A stretch of DNA of 64,000 bases from CAZPMO01 sp964587515 (GCA_964587515.1 CAZPMO010000001.1:24462-88461); one strand, 5' to 3'. Shown: positions 8,405-18,022, counted from the first letter of the stretch. Notes: generated by a model from the letters alone, not told the origin. Translations and numbers: made by a program.

Positions 8405-9220
8405 CCCGGACAAGATATCGAGGCGGTGGACGCCGCGCTGACCTACCTCGTCGATACCGGCGAGAAGCCGGCGACATATCTTTTCAAGCCCGGCGACGAT
8501 CCCATGCGCAGCACCGGCGCCTTCGAGGCGTACGACGTTTCCATCCGAAACGGCCGTCCCGTGGCCGACCGGTTCGACCTGGATCGCGAAGGCTTCGTCT
8601 TCGGTCGTCACGAAACCAAGGTCGACGACTTCTTCGACGAGGCGGAGCTGCGCGCGGTCTACGATGCCGAGATTGAACGGCTGGTAATGGATGCCAGCGG
8701 CGCCAGGCGCGTGGTGGTGTTCGACCAGACCATCCGCGTCGAGGACGAAGGCAAACGCCAGGAGAAATCCGTGCGCGAGCCGGTGCCGATCGTCCATAAC
8801 GATTACACCGAGAGCTCGGCGCGCCAGCGCGTGCGCGATTTTCTGCCGGACGAGGCGGATGATCTGATCAGCCGCCGCTTCGCGATAATTCAGGTATGGC
8901 GACCGATCGGCGCGCCCGTGAAGACCAAGCCGCTGGCGATTTGCGACGCGCAATCGGTGCGCCCGGAAAATCTGGTGGCCTCGGATCTGGTCTATAAGGA
9001 CCGGCTGGGCGAGACCATGCGCGTTTCCTTCAGCCCCGAGCACCGCTGGTATTATTTTCCCGACATGGCGCGCGACGAGGCGATGGTGTTCAAGGTGTAC
9101 GATTCCGCCGACGACGGCCGCGCCCGCTTCACCGCCCACACCGCGTTCGACGATCCGACCGCGCCGCGGGACGCGCCGCCGCGCGAGAGTATAGAATCAC
9201 GCACCTTTGCGTTTTTCTAG
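8378..9220 (+). CDS. CmcJ/AsaB (NvfI)-type oxidoreductase
   Basis: This 280-residue product matches the CmcJ/AsaB family: TYLVDTGEKPATY near residue 20, SIRNGRP, VVVFDQTIR, VHNDYTE, then FAIIQVWRPI and the C-terminal WYYFPDM...DGRARFTAHTAF. Related proteins are annotated as hydroxylases or desaturases of natural-product pathways (inferred non-haem iron/2-oxoglutarate-like reaction). The ATG at 8378 lies in DNA that is antisense to the spoVR remnant and has no visible ribosome-binding site, so the native start may have been lost at the breakpoint; homology begins at about residue 8. It is convergent with the downstream hydrolase, with a shared hairpin between. Confidence 0.78.
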   Translation: MRLATAITEPGQDIEAVDAALTYLVDTGEKPATYLFKPGDDPMRSTGAFEAYDVSIRNGRPVADRFDLDREGFVFGRHETKVDDFFDEAELRAVYDAEIERLVMDASGARRVVVFDQTIRVEDEGKRQEKSVREPVPIVHNDYTESSARQRVRDFLPDEADDLISRRFAIIQVWRPIGAPVKTKPLAICDAQSVRPENLVASDLVYKDRLGETMRVSFSPEHRWYYFPDMARDEAMVFKVYDSADDGRARFTAHTAFDDPTAPRDAPPRESIESRTFAFF

Positions 9221-9239
9221 GCGTCTTCTGTCAGACGCC
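9220..9239. terminator. Bidirectional hairpin between convergent genes
   Basis: A perfect 7-bp stem GGCGTCT (9220-9226)/AGACGCC (9233-9239) with a 6-base loop lies between the TAG of the AsaB-like gene and the TGA of the hydrolase. On the plus strand it is followed by CTCTTT, on the minus strand by a short A/T-rich run. The U-tract is weak in both directions, so termination strength is uncertain. Confidence 0.5.
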
Positions 9240-10046
9240 CTCTTTGAGAAATTCCAGGACCGCTGCCGAGTAGGCCTCGGGGTTGGCCATGTTGCAGATA
9301 TGCCCGGCATCGGCCAGCGTGACATGGCGCGCGCCGGGCACCTGATCGCACATGCCCTGCATCATCGCGGGTGGCCCGCCGATCGCATCAAGCGCGCCGG
9401 AGACGAACAGCGTCGGCATATCCAGCCCCGCGATGGCGTCGCCGATATCGAGTGTCAGCAGCGCCGCGATGCAGCCGAAATATCCTTCCGGCGAGGTGCC
9501 GCGGATCATGGTCCGAATTTTGTCCATCAGCTCGGGGTTGGCCTCGCGGAAGGCTTCGGGGAACCAGCGGGTGGCGGTCATCTCGGCGACGCCGGCGACG
9601 CCCTTCTCGCGCGCGGTCGCGATCAGCGGCGGCCAGATCGCTTCATAGTCGGGGGTGAGACTCGCCCGGCACGCGGACGGTATCAACGCGCTCACCCGGT
9701 CCCGATGTTCCAGCGCCAGCCCCATCGCCGTCATGCCGCCGAGCCCAATCCCCACCAGCGCCGAACGGTCGATAGCGAGCGCGTCCCACAACCCGACGGT
9801 ATCGCCGATCAGCAGATCGAAGCTGTAATCGCCGGCGCTCGCCCCGCTGCCGCCGTGGCCGCGCGAATCATAGCGCAGCAATCTGTACTCGCGGGACAGC
9901 GCCGCCACATGGGCGTCCCACATGGTGACGTCGTTTGCGATGCCGGTGGTGAAGGTGACCCATGGCGCGCCCTCGGGCCCGTCAATCACGTAATTTATAT
10001 CGATGCCGTTTGCTTGGACTTTCAAGATTTCCCCCGCTGGTCGCAT
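9231..10046 (-). CDS. Alpha/beta hydrolase, 3-oxoadipate enol-lactonase-like
   Basis: This protein of about 271 residues has an alpha/beta-hydrolase fold of the PcaD type: LLRYDSRGHGGSG (oxyanion/cap region) and the nucleophile elbow LVGIGLGGMTAMG, where the usual GxSxG Ser is replaced by GIGLGG. The C-terminal catalytic His region is LADAGHICNM. The start is taken at ATG 10046 (MRPAGEILKVQ) after GGGCGGGAA; an in-frame GTG at 10058 is possible. The apparent Gly in place of the nucleophile Ser makes hydrolase activity doubtful. It is divergent from radC. Confidence 0.8.
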   Translation of the reverse strand: MRPAGEILKVQANGIDINYVIDGPEGAPWVTFTTGIANDVTMWDAHVAALSREYRLLRYDSRGHGGSGASAGDYSFDLLIGDTVGLWDALAIDRSALVGIGLGGMTAMGLALEHRDRVSALIPSACRASLTPDYEAIWPPLIATAREKGVAGVAEMTATRWFPEAFREANPELMDKIRTMIRGTSPEGYFGCIAALLTLDIGDAIAGLDMPTLFVSGALDAIGGPPAMMQGMCDQVPGARHVTLADAGHICNMANPEAYSAAVLEFLKEGV

Positions 10047-10075
10047 TTCCCGCCCCACTATAGAATGTTGGCGTC

Positions 10076-10756
10076 ATGACCGAAAAGCTCGACCATCTTG
10101 GCCATCGCCAGCGCTTGAGACAGCGCTTCGTGGAGTCCGACGGCGCGGCGCTGGCCGATTACGAAATGCTGGAACTGCTGCTGTTCCAGGCGATCCCGCG
10201 CCAGGACACCAAGCCGATTGCGAAGGCGTTGCTGAAGCGGTTCGGCAGCTATGCCGGCGTGCTGGCGGCGGCGGCGGATGAACTCGGCGAGGTCAAGGGC
10301 ATGGGCGCGGCCGCGGTGGTGGCGCTGAAATCGGTGGCCGAGGCGGCGCGACGGCTCGCCCGCGAAGAAATCATGGACCAGCCGGTGCTGGCCTCATGGG
10401 ACAGGCTGATCGCGTATTTGCGCATCGGCATGGCGCGCGACCGTACCGAGCGTTTCCGGGTTTTGTTTCTGGATACAAGGAACAAGCTGATCGCGGACGA
10501 GGAACAGCAGAAGGGCACCGTGAACCACACACCAGTCTATCCGCGCGAGGTCATCAAACGCGCCCTGGAGCTGAGCGCCAGCGCCATCATCATGGTGCAC
10601 AATCATCCATCGGGCGATCCCACCCCGTCGCAGGGCGATATCGACATGACCAAGCAGGTGCGCGACGCCGGCGACAAGCTCGGCGTAACGCTGCACGATC
10701 ACGTCATTATCGCGCGCGAGGGCGCCACGAGCTTCAAGTCGATGGGGTTGATTTAA
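10076..10756 (+). CDS. radC: RadC/YeeS-type JAMM (MPN) domain protein
   Basis: This 226-residue RadC family protein has an N-terminal helix-hairpin-helix region ([30 protein letters not shown]) and a C-terminal JAMM metalloprotease-like domain with the zinc motif [14 protein letters not shown]. RadC was historically linked to DNA repair, but its biochemical role is not settled. The length is standard. It overlaps the convergent downstream gene by four bases (10753-10756). Confidence 0.95.
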   Translation: MTEKLDHLGHRQRLRQRFVESDGAALADYEMLELLLFQAIPRQDTKPIAKALLKRFGSYAGVLAAAADELGEVKGMGAAAVVALKSVAEAARRLAREEIMDQPVLASWDRLIAYLRIGMARDRTERFRVLFLDTRNKLIADEEQQKGTVNHTPVYPREVIKRALELSASAIIMVHNHPSGDPTPSQGDIDMTKQVRDAGDKLGVTLHDHVIIAREGATSFKSMGLI

Positions 10757-11583
10757 ACAGAAGTAGCTTCGCGGGCGCCGACATGGCGGCGGACGAAATC
10801 GAGGGCGACATCGGCCGCGCCGTGTTCGTGCAGATCGCGATGGGCGGCTTGCGGGTAGAACTTCCCTTCCTTGGGTTCGCCGGCCGCTTCCAGCACCCGC
10901 CGGCCAAGGTGAACGGGCACCGTGCGGTCCAGTTCGCCATGCAGCACCAGCACCGGCGCGGCGACGTCGCCGATCTTCACGATCGACTCGAAGCGGTCGC
11001 GCATCAGCATGCGGACCGGGAAAATCGGGAACCGCCGCGCGGCGACATCGACCACCGAGGAGAACGGTGCTTCCAGGATCAGCGCGGCGGGCGGGGTTTC
11101 CTGCGCCATCTGCACCGCCACGCCGCTGCCCAGCGATTCGCCGTAGATCACGGTGCGCGCGGCCTCGAAGCCCTCGGCGCGGACAAAATCAAGCGCCGCG
11201 CGGCCGTCGGCATAGAGCCCGGCCTCGGTCGGACGGCCCGGATTGCCGGCATAGCCGCGATAGGACATCAGCAAACCGCCATATCCGGCGTCGAGGAAAG
11301 GGCGGATTTTTTCGGCCCGGGTGCCGAGATGTTCGTTATTGCCGTGGAAATAGATGACCACCGCGCCGGCGTCGGCCAAACGGTCGGCCGGTGGCCGGTA
11401 CCAGGCGGTTAGATCAAGCCCGTCATTGGTGGCGAGGCGAACCTGGCGCATATCGTGGGCGCCATGGTCCTCCGGGCTGGGCCGCGCGCGGTCCGGCGCA
11501 TACAGCATGCGCCGCTGCATCGTAAACAGCGCGCCGACGATGAAACAATAGGTCAGGGCGGCCAGCCCGAGCGCGCCTGTCAT
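10753..11583 (-). CDS. Membrane-anchored alpha/beta hydrolase (ABHD13/Bem46-like)
   Basis: This 276-residue protein has an N-terminal hydrophobic anchor ([16 protein letters not shown]) followed by a serine hydrolase domain: [30 protein letters not shown], nucleophile elbow [13 protein letters not shown] (GESLG), the acid region [11 protein letters not shown] and the catalytic His in [10 protein letters not shown]. These features match the S33/ABHD13 group of membrane-bound esterases. The substrate is unknown. It is seven bases downstream of the acyl-CoA dehydrogenase gene on the same strand and may be cotranscribed with it. Confidence 0.87.
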   Translation of the reverse strand: MTGALGLAALTYCFIVGALFTMQRRMLYAPDRARPSPEDHGAHDMRQVRLATNDGLDLTAWYRPPADRLADAGAVVIYFHGNNEHLGTRAEKIRPFLDAGYGGLLMSYRGYAGNPGRPTEAGLYADGRAALDFVRAEGFEAARTVIYGESLGSGVAVQMAQETPPAALILEAPFSSVVDVAARRFPIFPVRMLMRDRFESIVKIGDVAAPVLVLHGELDRTVPVHLGRRVLEAAGEPKEGKFYPQAAHRDLHEHGAADVALDFVRRHVGAREATSV

Positions 11584-11589
11584 CCGGGA

Positions 11590-13308
11590 TCAGGCGACGG
11601 GTTCGGGCGCGCGCGAGGCGCCCGACGTTCCGGCGGCCACCTCGACCGGCCGGTAATGGGCCAGCGCCGCGAAATTGGCCTCGACCCAATCGCGCCCGGG
11701 GCCGATGCCGCGGCGCGCGGGCGGCGCAAACTGGCCTTCGATGAAAAGCTGGGCCACCAGGGCCTTGCGACCGTCACCGGCGGCGTAATCGTCGCTGGCC
11801 TCTTCCAGCAACAACGCGGCCGCCAGAGTATCGGCCAGCAACCCCATGAGCCGGCGCGCGTGGCGCTGGGCCTCGGTCGCGTCGGCGCGGACATGGGCGA
11901 TGGCCTCGAGACAATCCTGATACGCGGCGTCGATGCGTGACGCCAGCGACGCCAGCGCGGCCGGCGCGGCGGCGGTTGCGCCGGAAACGCGCCGCTTGAA
12001 GGCCTCATGTCCCGGCCGTTCATTTCCCAGCAAGCGTAATACCTCCAGCACCTGGATATTGGCCGGCCCTTCCCAGATCGGCAGGACCGTTGAATCGCGC
12101 ACCAGACGGGGTAGCACGAAGTCGCTGGTATAGGCGTTGCCACCGATTATTTCCATGGCCTTGCGGCAAGCATTGGTGGCGTCCTCGGCGGTGCGGTACT
12201 TGGCAAGCGCGGTCGCGAGACGCAACCACGGCCGGTTGGCGTCGTCCGCCATCGCCAGATCGAAGGCCCGCGCCGCTTCGAAGGCCAGCGCGGCGCCCGC
12301 TTCGAGCGGCGCCAGAATTTCAAGGATTTCATCCTGCACCATCGGATATTCGATGATGCAGCGACCGAAGGCGGGCCGTTGGACGGCGAATTCCAGCGCC
12401 TCGGTCAGGGCGCGACGCTGCATGCCGACCGCCGCCATGGCGTTATGGATACGCGAAAACTCGAGCGCCTCCATCATGATTTTCAATCCGTCTGGCGGCT
12501 TCGTCACCTCGACCGCCCAAGTCCCGGCAAGATCGATCTCGCCGGTCGGCACGCCGCGCGTACCCAGCTTGTCCTTCAGCCGGCGGATGCGCATCGGATT
12601 GGCGGTTCCATCCGCGAGGCGCGTCGGCACGAGGTAAAGCCCGAGGCCCTCGACGCCGCTCGCCGCGCCGTCGGGTCGCGCCGTGGCCAGCGCCAGCCCG
12701 CCCGTCGGGTTGCTGGTGAACCATTTCAGCCCGTCGAGCGTGACGCCGTCCTCGGCCGGTCGCGCCCGCGTGGTCGTGGCGCCGACATCGCTGCCGCCAT
12801 GCTGTTCGGTCGCCCAGGTGCCGCCGGTGAGCGCCTCACCATCCATGCGGGTCAACTGGTCGAGATAGGCCGCCTTCACGGCTTCGGGCGCGAAACGGTC
12901 GAGCACGTAAGCCACCGCGCCGGTCATGGTCACGGGGCAATGCAAGGAGATATCGGCCTGCGCCAGCAAATATCCCATGGCGAAAGTAATCGTATAGGGG
13001 GCCGGGTCGTCCTGGTAGTTGAGCCCGACGATGCCGCGTTCATAGACGCCGCGCGAGACATCCCGCCAAAGTGGATTGAAACGAATTTCGTTCACCAGCG
13101 CGCCGTCGCCGTCATAGGGTTCCAGCACCGGTGGGGCGAAGCGGTCTGTATAGTCGACCTGGCGATCGACGTCATTTGCGGCCCAGGCGCCGAAATCCGA
13201 CAGATGCGCCCGCCAGCGATTGAGATCGTCCGGCGCGATGCGCCGCAAAATCTGGTGCAGGTTCGAATCCGTGTCGAAAAAATTGGCGATGACGGGGCCG
13301 GTATCCAT
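11590..13308 (-). CDS. Acyl-CoA dehydrogenase, AidB-like
   Basis: This 572-residue flavoprotein is longer than ordinary acyl-CoA dehydrogenases and resembles the AidB group: MTGAVAYVLDRFAPE, GGTWATEQHGGSDVG, LKWFTSNPTGG, RIRRLKDKLGTRGVPTGE, FSRIHNAMAAVGMQRRALTE and WEGPANIQVLEVLRLL. AidB binds FAD and DNA in the alkylation response, but many homologues are metabolic, so the role is open. No alkylation-repair gene is adjacent. A 159-bp divergent spacer separates it from the patatin operon. Confidence 0.88.
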   Translation of the reverse strand: MDTGPVIANFFDTDSNLHQILRRIAPDDLNRWRAHLSDFGAWAANDVDRQVDYTDRFAPPVLEPYDGDGALVNEIRFNPLWRDVSRGVYERGIVGLNYQDDPAPYTITFAMGYLLAQADISLHCPVTMTGAVAYVLDRFAPEAVKAAYLDQLTRMDGEALTGGTWATEQHGGSDVGATTTRARPAEDGVTLDGLKWFTSNPTGGLALATARPDGAASGVEGLGLYLVPTRLADGTANPMRIRRLKDKLGTRGVPTGEIDLAGTWAVEVTKPPDGLKIMMEALEFSRIHNAMAAVGMQRRALTEALEFAVQRPAFGRCIIEYPMVQDEILEILAPLEAGAALAFEAARAFDLAMADDANRPWLRLATALAKYRTAEDATNACRKAMEIIGGNAYTSDFVLPRLVRDSTVLPIWEGPANIQVLEVLRLLGNERPGHEAFKRRVSGATAAAPAALASLASRIDAAYQDCLEAIAHVRADATEAQRHARRLMGLLADTLAAALLLEEASDDYAAGDGRKALVAQLFIEGQFAPPARRGIGPGRDWVEANFAALAHYRPVEVAAGTSGASRAPEPVA

Positions 13309-13467
13309 GCGCCGCGCCTTCTCTATGGGTTAACGGGCGAACTCCGGCCATTGTGGCTGGTCATCACGAAGGCCCGGTAAATCCCGGTTTTCGGCCCCAT
13401 CGCGGCGGACTGCGGAGCGCGGCATCCCTAACGGAATATTTACGTCGAAACCATAAATTTGAATGAA

Positions 13468-14403
13468 ATGAGGAACATGCATAAGGCGCAGGTTGGACTG
13501 GCTTTGGGCAGCGGCGCGGCGCGCGGCTGGGCCCATATCGGCGCGTTGCAGGCGCTGGGCGAGCTTGGCATCCGGCCCGACGTGATCTGCGGCACCTCGA
13601 TCGGCGCCCTGGTCGGCGGCTTTCATCTATCGGGGCGTCTCGAAGAACTTTCGGAGTGGGCGCGGGCGCTGACCCGTCTCAGGATGGTGCGCTTTCTCGA
13701 TATCCGCATCGCCGGCAATGGAATGATCGCGGGCAACCGGGTGTTCGCCGAGATTGAACGCAGCCTCGGCGACATCATGATCGAGGATCTGGCGGTTCCC
13801 TTCGCGGGCATCGCAACCGATCTCAATACCGGCCATGAGGTCTGGTTGAACGAGGGGTCGCTGGCCACGGCCATTCGTGCGTCGTTCTCCTTGCCGGGTC
13901 TGTTCGAGCCGGTTCTCGTCGATGACCGCTGGGTGATCGACGGGGCGCTGGTGAATCCGGTGCCGGTCTCGGTCTGCCATGCGCTGGGAGCGCAGGTGGT
14001 GATCGCGATCAACCTCAACGGCATGCCGGTTCGGAATGGAAAATCGCCAATTCCGGAGACCGTCGCGGGTACGGTCAACGCCCTTCCGGGACTGAACGGC
14101 GGGCGCCTGCGATCGAAGGGGCTGCGCTTTATCGGCGGTCGCGGCAAGAAAGAATCGGCTGAACCCGAGGCGCCCGGTCTGGTCGGGGTGCTGGCGTCCA
14201 CGCTGAACCTGGTGCAGGACCGGGTGACCCGAAGCCGGCTCGCGGCCGATCCGCCGGAAGTGAACATCACGCCCAAGGTTGGTCACATCAGCCCGCTCGA
14301 TTTTTACGCCGCGACGGAATGCATCGCGGCCGGCGCGACCGCGGTCTATCAGGCGGAGGCCGACCTTCGCGACGCCCTCGCTTTGTTCGAGGAATTCGCG
14401 TGA
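13468..14403 (+). CDS. Patatin-like phospholipase (RssA/NTE family)
   Basis: This protein of about 311 residues has the patatin catalytic dyad: oxyanion loop SGAARGWAHIGAL, nucleophile elbow GTSIGALVGG and DGALVNPVPV with the catalytic Asp. It probably hydrolyses acyl esters of membrane lipids. The start is uncertain: in-frame ATGs at 13468 and 13477 and a TTG at 13459 all precede the conserved VGLALGSG. The stop TGA overlaps the ATG of the acyl-CoA ligase by one base (14403), so released fatty acid may pass directly to that enzyme. Confidence 0.9.
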   Translation: MRNMHKAQVGLALGSGAARGWAHIGALQALGELGIRPDVICGTSIGALVGGFHLSGRLEELSEWARALTRLRMVRFLDIRIAGNGMIAGNRVFAEIERSLGDIMIEDLAVPFAGIATDLNTGHEVWLNEGSLATAIRASFSLPGLFEPVLVDDRWVIDGALVNPVPVSVCHALGAQVVIAINLNGMPVRNGKSPIPETVAGTVNALPGLNGGRLRSKGLRFIGGRGKKESAEPEAPGLVGVLASTLNLVQDRVTRSRLAADPPEVNITPKVGHISPLDFYAATECIAAGATAVYQAEADLRDALALFEEFA

Positions 14404-16232
14404 TGCCGGACAGCGCCGCGCCCGACATCGGACGAATTCGCAAACTGACGGCGCGGCTGAAATCCGTTGTGAAGCTGCGCTGGCCGCTGGAACCTTTGTC
14501 GTCGTCGGTGGACTGGCTTTCGCGCCCCTATCCTTGGGAAAATTCATACCCGGGAAATCTGAATTGGGACCTCGACATCGCGCCGGGAACCGTCAGCGGC
14601 ATGTTCGACCGAACCATGGCGGAATATGCCGACAAGCCATGTCTCGAATTTCTCGGCAAGCGGTACAGCTACCAGGAAATCGACGAGCTGGTGGCGCGCA
14701 CCGCCAAGGGATTGAGCGAGACCGGTCTTCGGAAAGGCGACCGCGTCGGGCTCTTCCTGCCCAATTGTCCCTATTTCGTAATTTGCTATTTCGCGATCCT
14801 CAGGGCCGGCGGAATCGTGGTGAACTTCAATCCGCTCTACGCCGAGATGGGCATCGCGCGGCAAATCCGCGACGCCGACGTGCGCATCATGGTCACCCTG
14901 AACCTGAAGAACCTGTATCCCAAGATCGAAGGGCGGCTGGAGGATACGGAGCTCGAAAAGATCATCGTTTGCAGTATGAGCGCGGCATTGCCGTTTCCCG
15001 GCAACGCGCTGTTTTCCCTACTGAAACGCAAGGAAATGGCGCAGATACCTTCGGACGACCGCCATATCTGGTTCGACAAGCTGAGCGCCAATGACGGCAA
15101 GATGGACGCGCCCCCGATCGCGCCCGATGACGTGGCCGTGCTGCAATATACCGGCGGCACCACCGGCGTGCCGAAGGGCGCGATGCTGACCCAGGACAAT
15201 CTGTACGCCAACACCGTCCAGACGCGGACGTGGGCGACGCGAATCGAACCGGGAGCGGAGAAAATTCTCGGCGTCCTGCCGCTGTTCCACGCTTTCGGCA
15301 TGACCGGGGTGATGAATGTCGGGCTCGATATCGGCGCCGAAATCATGCTGCTGCCGCGCTTTAAATGCGAGGAAGTGCTGAAGGCGATCGACAAGGAAAA
15401 GCCAACCGTGCTGATGGGCGTGCCCACCATGTTCTCCGCCATCAACGGACACCGGGACACCACAAAATTCGATCTCTCCAGTATCAAATTATGCATCTCG
15501 GGCGGCGCGGCGCTGCCCATAGACGTGAAGGCCAGGTTCGAGGAACTGACGGGCTGTGTACTGGTGGAGGGATATGGCCTGACTGAGTCGGGTCCGGTGA
15601 CCACCGTCAATCCCATCGAAGGCGTCAACAAGCCAGGCTCCGCCGGATTGCCGATCCCGGGGACGATCATCGATATCGTTTCGATCGAAGATCCCGACAC
15701 GCCGGTCGCGATTGGCGCGACGGGCGAGGTCTGCATCAGCGGACCGCAGATCATGCGGGGATATTGGAACCAGGACGACGCCTCGGCCGAAGTGCTGCGC
15801 TTTGGCCGCCTTCATACCGGCGATGTCGGCTATCTCGATGAAGACGGGTATCTGTTCCTGCTCGATCGTATCAAGGACATGGTTATTACCGGCGGCTTCA
15901 ACGTCTATCCGCGCATGGTCGAGGACGCCATCGCCATGCACCCCTCGGTCGCCGACGCCGCGGTCTGCGGGCTCCCGAGCGCGCATCATGGCGAAATCGT
16001 AAAAGCCTATGTCGTGCTCGAAGACGGCGCGCGCCTGACCACCGCCGAACTGCGCGGCTTTCTGAAGGACAAGGTCGCGAGCTTCGAGATGCCGCGGCGC
16101 ATCGAATTCGTGGACGAAATTCCGAAGACCCTGCTGGGCAAGACGCTGCGCCGTGAATTGATCGCCGAGGAGTTGCGCCGCGCCGCGCACACCACCGCCG
16201 AGGTCGAGGAAGAAGAAGGAGAAACGGTATGA
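14403..16232 (+). CDS. Long-chain fatty-acid-CoA ligase (AMP-forming)
   Basis: This 609-residue ANL-superfamily enzyme has the P-loop-like motif LQYTGGTTGVPKGAMLT, the acyl-binding/adenylation segment EGYGLTESGPVTTVNP, TGDVGYLDEDGYLFLLDR and the hinge and C-terminal domain IKDMVITGGFNVYPRMVED, ending in a Glu-rich tail. It activates fatty acids to acyl-CoA with ATP. The start at ATG 14403 is chosen because it follows the patatin stop and leads into MPDSAAPDIGRIRK; the longer open frame is antisense-like. It is coupled to the SCP2 gene by ATGA. Confidence 0.93.
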   Translation: MPDSAAPDIGRIRKLTARLKSVVKLRWPLEPLSSSVDWLSRPYPWENSYPGNLNWDLDIAPGTVSGMFDRTMAEYADKPCLEFLGKRYSYQEIDELVARTAKGLSETGLRKGDRVGLFLPNCPYFVICYFAILRAGGIVVNFNPLYAEMGIARQIRDADVRIMVTLNLKNLYPKIEGRLEDTELEKIIVCSMSAALPFPGNALFSLLKRKEMAQIPSDDRHIWFDKLSANDGKMDAPPIAPDDVAVLQYTGGTTGVPKGAMLTQDNLYANTVQTRTWATRIEPGAEKILGVLPLFHAFGMTGVMNVGLDIGAEIMLLPRFKCEEVLKAIDKEKPTVLMGVPTMFSAINGHRDTTKFDLSSIKLCISGGAALPIDVKARFEELTGCVLVEGYGLTESGPVTTVNPIEGVNKPGSAGLPIPGTIIDIVSIEDPDTPVAIGATGEVCISGPQIMRGYWNQDDASAEVLRFGRLHTGDVGYLDEDGYLFLLDRIKDMVITGGFNVYPRMVEDAIAMHPSVADAAVCGLPSAHHGEIVKAYVVLEDGARLTTAELRGFLKDKVASFEMPRRIEFVDEIPKTLLGKTLRRELIAEELRRAAHTTAEVEEEEGETV

Positions 16233-16531
16233 GCGCGGACAAGATCGCCGCCGACTTCCGCGCCCGCGCGGGAGAATTCACCGGGCTGAACGCGCGCGTG
16301 AAGTTCGATTTCGGGACCGACGGCTGCGTGCTGGTCGACGCCACATCGACCCCGCTGTCGGTCAGCGAAGACGCCGGCGAGGCCGACTGCACCATTCGGC
16401 TGTCGATGGAAAATCTCGAAAAGCTGGTCGCCGGCGCGCTCAGCCCGACGCTGGCTTACGCCATGGGCAAGCTCAAGATCGACGGCTCCATGGGCCTCGC
16501 GATGAAAGTCGCGGCCCTGCTCGACGAATAG
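16229..16531 (+). CDS. SCP2 sterol/lipid-binding domain protein
   Basis: This 100-residue protein consists of one SCP2 domain: VKFDFGTDGCVLVDA, EDAGEADCTIRLSMENLEKL and a C-terminal GKLKIDGSMGLAMKVAALL. Such proteins bind acyl chains or acyl-CoA in a hydrophobic tunnel. It is the last gene of a patatin, acyl-CoA ligase, SCP2 lipid operon, with an ATGA overlap upstream. It ends one base before the convergent glutathione S-transferase gene. Confidence 0.92.
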   Translation: MSADKIAADFRARAGEFTGLNARVKFDFGTDGCVLVDATSTPLSVSEDAGEADCTIRLSMENLEKLVAGALSPTLAYAMGKLKIDGSMGLAMKVAALLDE

Positions 16532-16532
16532 C

Positions 16533-17138
16533 TTACAGATCGCCCAGCGTGGTTTCCGTCATTGACGGGCGCTGATTGAAAGCATCGTACCAGGCCGCCA
16601 GTTTCGGATGGCCGGTGCGCCAGTCCTCATCCGGGAAATGCTTGTCGACGAAGGCCATCGCCACGGCCAGCGTGATGCTTCCCGCATCGATCGTCCCTTC
16701 CAGCTCACCGGCCTCGCCTTCCAGCGCGGCGATGGCGCGGTCGACGGACGCCTTGTTGTGGGCCATCCAGCCTTTCGACTGGCGCTCGGGCTTGCGCATG
16801 GATTCGATGAAAATATTGACGACGTTTTCCAGCATGCCGTCGCCCAGCGCCTGGCGTCTGAGCACCTCGTAACGGTCGCGACCCTCGGCCGGGATCAGGC
16901 GGCCGCCATCGTGGCACGTATCCAGATAGTCGAGAATCACCGGCGAATCGTAGAGCACCATCCCGTCATCGGTCTCAAGACATGGGATTTTGCCCAGTGG
17001 GTTGGGAGAACTCAGCACGTCCTCGCGGTTCACCGGGCTCACCATGATCCGCTCGATCCGGGAATCGAGACCGGTCTCCAGCGCGGCGACCCAGACCTTT
17101 CGGACATAGGGCGAGGAGGATGAAAATCGGAGTTTCAT
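16533..17138 (-). CDS. Glutathione S-transferase family protein
   Basis: This 201-residue protein has a thioredoxin-like N-terminal domain (MKLRFSSSSPYVRKVWV, with the cis-Pro motif GKIPCLETDDG and DSPVILDYLD) and an all-helical C-terminal domain. The catalytic Ser region is SSSSPYVRK. It starts one base after the TGA of gloB, so the two probably form a glutathione-dependent detoxification operon. Confidence 0.9.
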   Translation of the reverse strand: MKLRFSSSSPYVRKVWVAALETGLDSRIERIMVSPVNREDVLSSPNPLGKIPCLETDDGMVLYDSPVILDYLDTCHDGGRLIPAEGRDRYEVLRRQALGDGMLENVVNIFIESMRKPERQSKGWMAHNKASVDRAIAALEGEAGELEGTIDAGSITLAVAMAFVDKHFPDEDWRTGHPKLAAWYDAFNQRPSMTETTLGDL

Positions 17139-17139
17139 T

Positions 17140-17911
17140 TCAGAAATTATCCTTGCGGGTGCGCACCTCGGCGAACACTTCGACGGGCCCCTTGCCTTCC
17201 ATGCCGACGGCGCGGATCAATTCATCCTTGTCGGCGCGGAGGAACGGGTTCGCCTTGCGTTCGTCGCCCATCAGCGACGGTACGGTGGGCGTGCCGGCGG
17301 CGCGTTTTTCGTCGACGCCTTTCGAATAGGCCTGGAGGTCCGCATTGTCGGGTTCGACCGACAGCGCGAACCGGGCGTTCGCCTGGGTATATTCGTGGGC
17401 GCAGAAGATCTGCGTGTCGTCGGGCATTTCCTTGAACTTCGAGAGCGAGGTCCACATCTGTTCGTGGGTGCCTTCGAACACGCGGCCGCATCCCAATGCA
17501 AACAGGGTGTCGCCGCAGAACAGGGCCCTGGAGTCGGAAAACCAGTACGCGATATGACCGCTCGTATGACCAGGCNNNNNNNNNNNNNNNNNNNNNNNNN
17601 NNNNNNNNNNNNNNNNNNNNNNNNNNNNNNNNNNNNNNNNNNNNNNNNNNNNNNNNNNNNNNNNNNNNGCGCGCGCCGACCACGATACAACCGGTCTTGT
17701 CCATCAGTTCGGGCACGCCGCCGACATGGTCGTTATGGTGATGGGTCGCCAGCACATGGGTCAGCTTCCAGCCGAGCCGGTCGAGCGTCTCCAGCACGGG
17801 ATCGGCGTCGGACGGATCGACCACGGCGACCAGGCCCGACGCACTGTCGCGCGCGAGATAGACATAATTGTCGTTGCGGGTGGGAATCTGTTGAATTTCA
17901 AGTGTCGACAT
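17140..17911 (-). CDS. gloB: Hydroxyacylglutathione hydrolase (glyoxalase II), interrupted by assembly gap
   Basis: The N-terminal part (MSTLEIQQIPTRNDNYVYLA) carries the zinc motif THHHNDHVGG. After the N run the frame resumes at PGHTSGHIAYWFSDSRALF, CGDTLFALGCGRVFEGTHEQ and ends AEVRTRKDNF. GloB hydrolyses S-D-lactoylglutathione, the last step of methylglyoxal detoxification. The two flanks are out of frame by one base across the 93 Ns. A gap of 92 (or 3n+2) bases would give a 256-residue protein, the family's usual size, so the gene is most likely intact and the gap length merely estimated. Confidence 0.92.
17576..17668. other. Assembly gap (93 N)
   Basis: A run of 93 undetermined bases lies inside gloB, in the segment between VVGAR and PGHTSGH. 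It marks this as a draft scaffold. Confidence 1.
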
Positions 17912-18022
17912 CAGCCGGACCTCCCTCTTGTCGGTTCCCTTGGCCGGGACCTGGCGGCGGGCAATTTAGCAAAATCAGACGCGCCGCGCCATCCGTCGCG
18001 CGGTTTGTGGTAGACTGCGCGC

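Noticed and set aside
10076..10756. RadC as a sign of an integrated element.
   Set aside because: RadC variants occur on genomic islands, but this is a full-length housekeeping-type copy with no integrase, att repeat or phage gene around.
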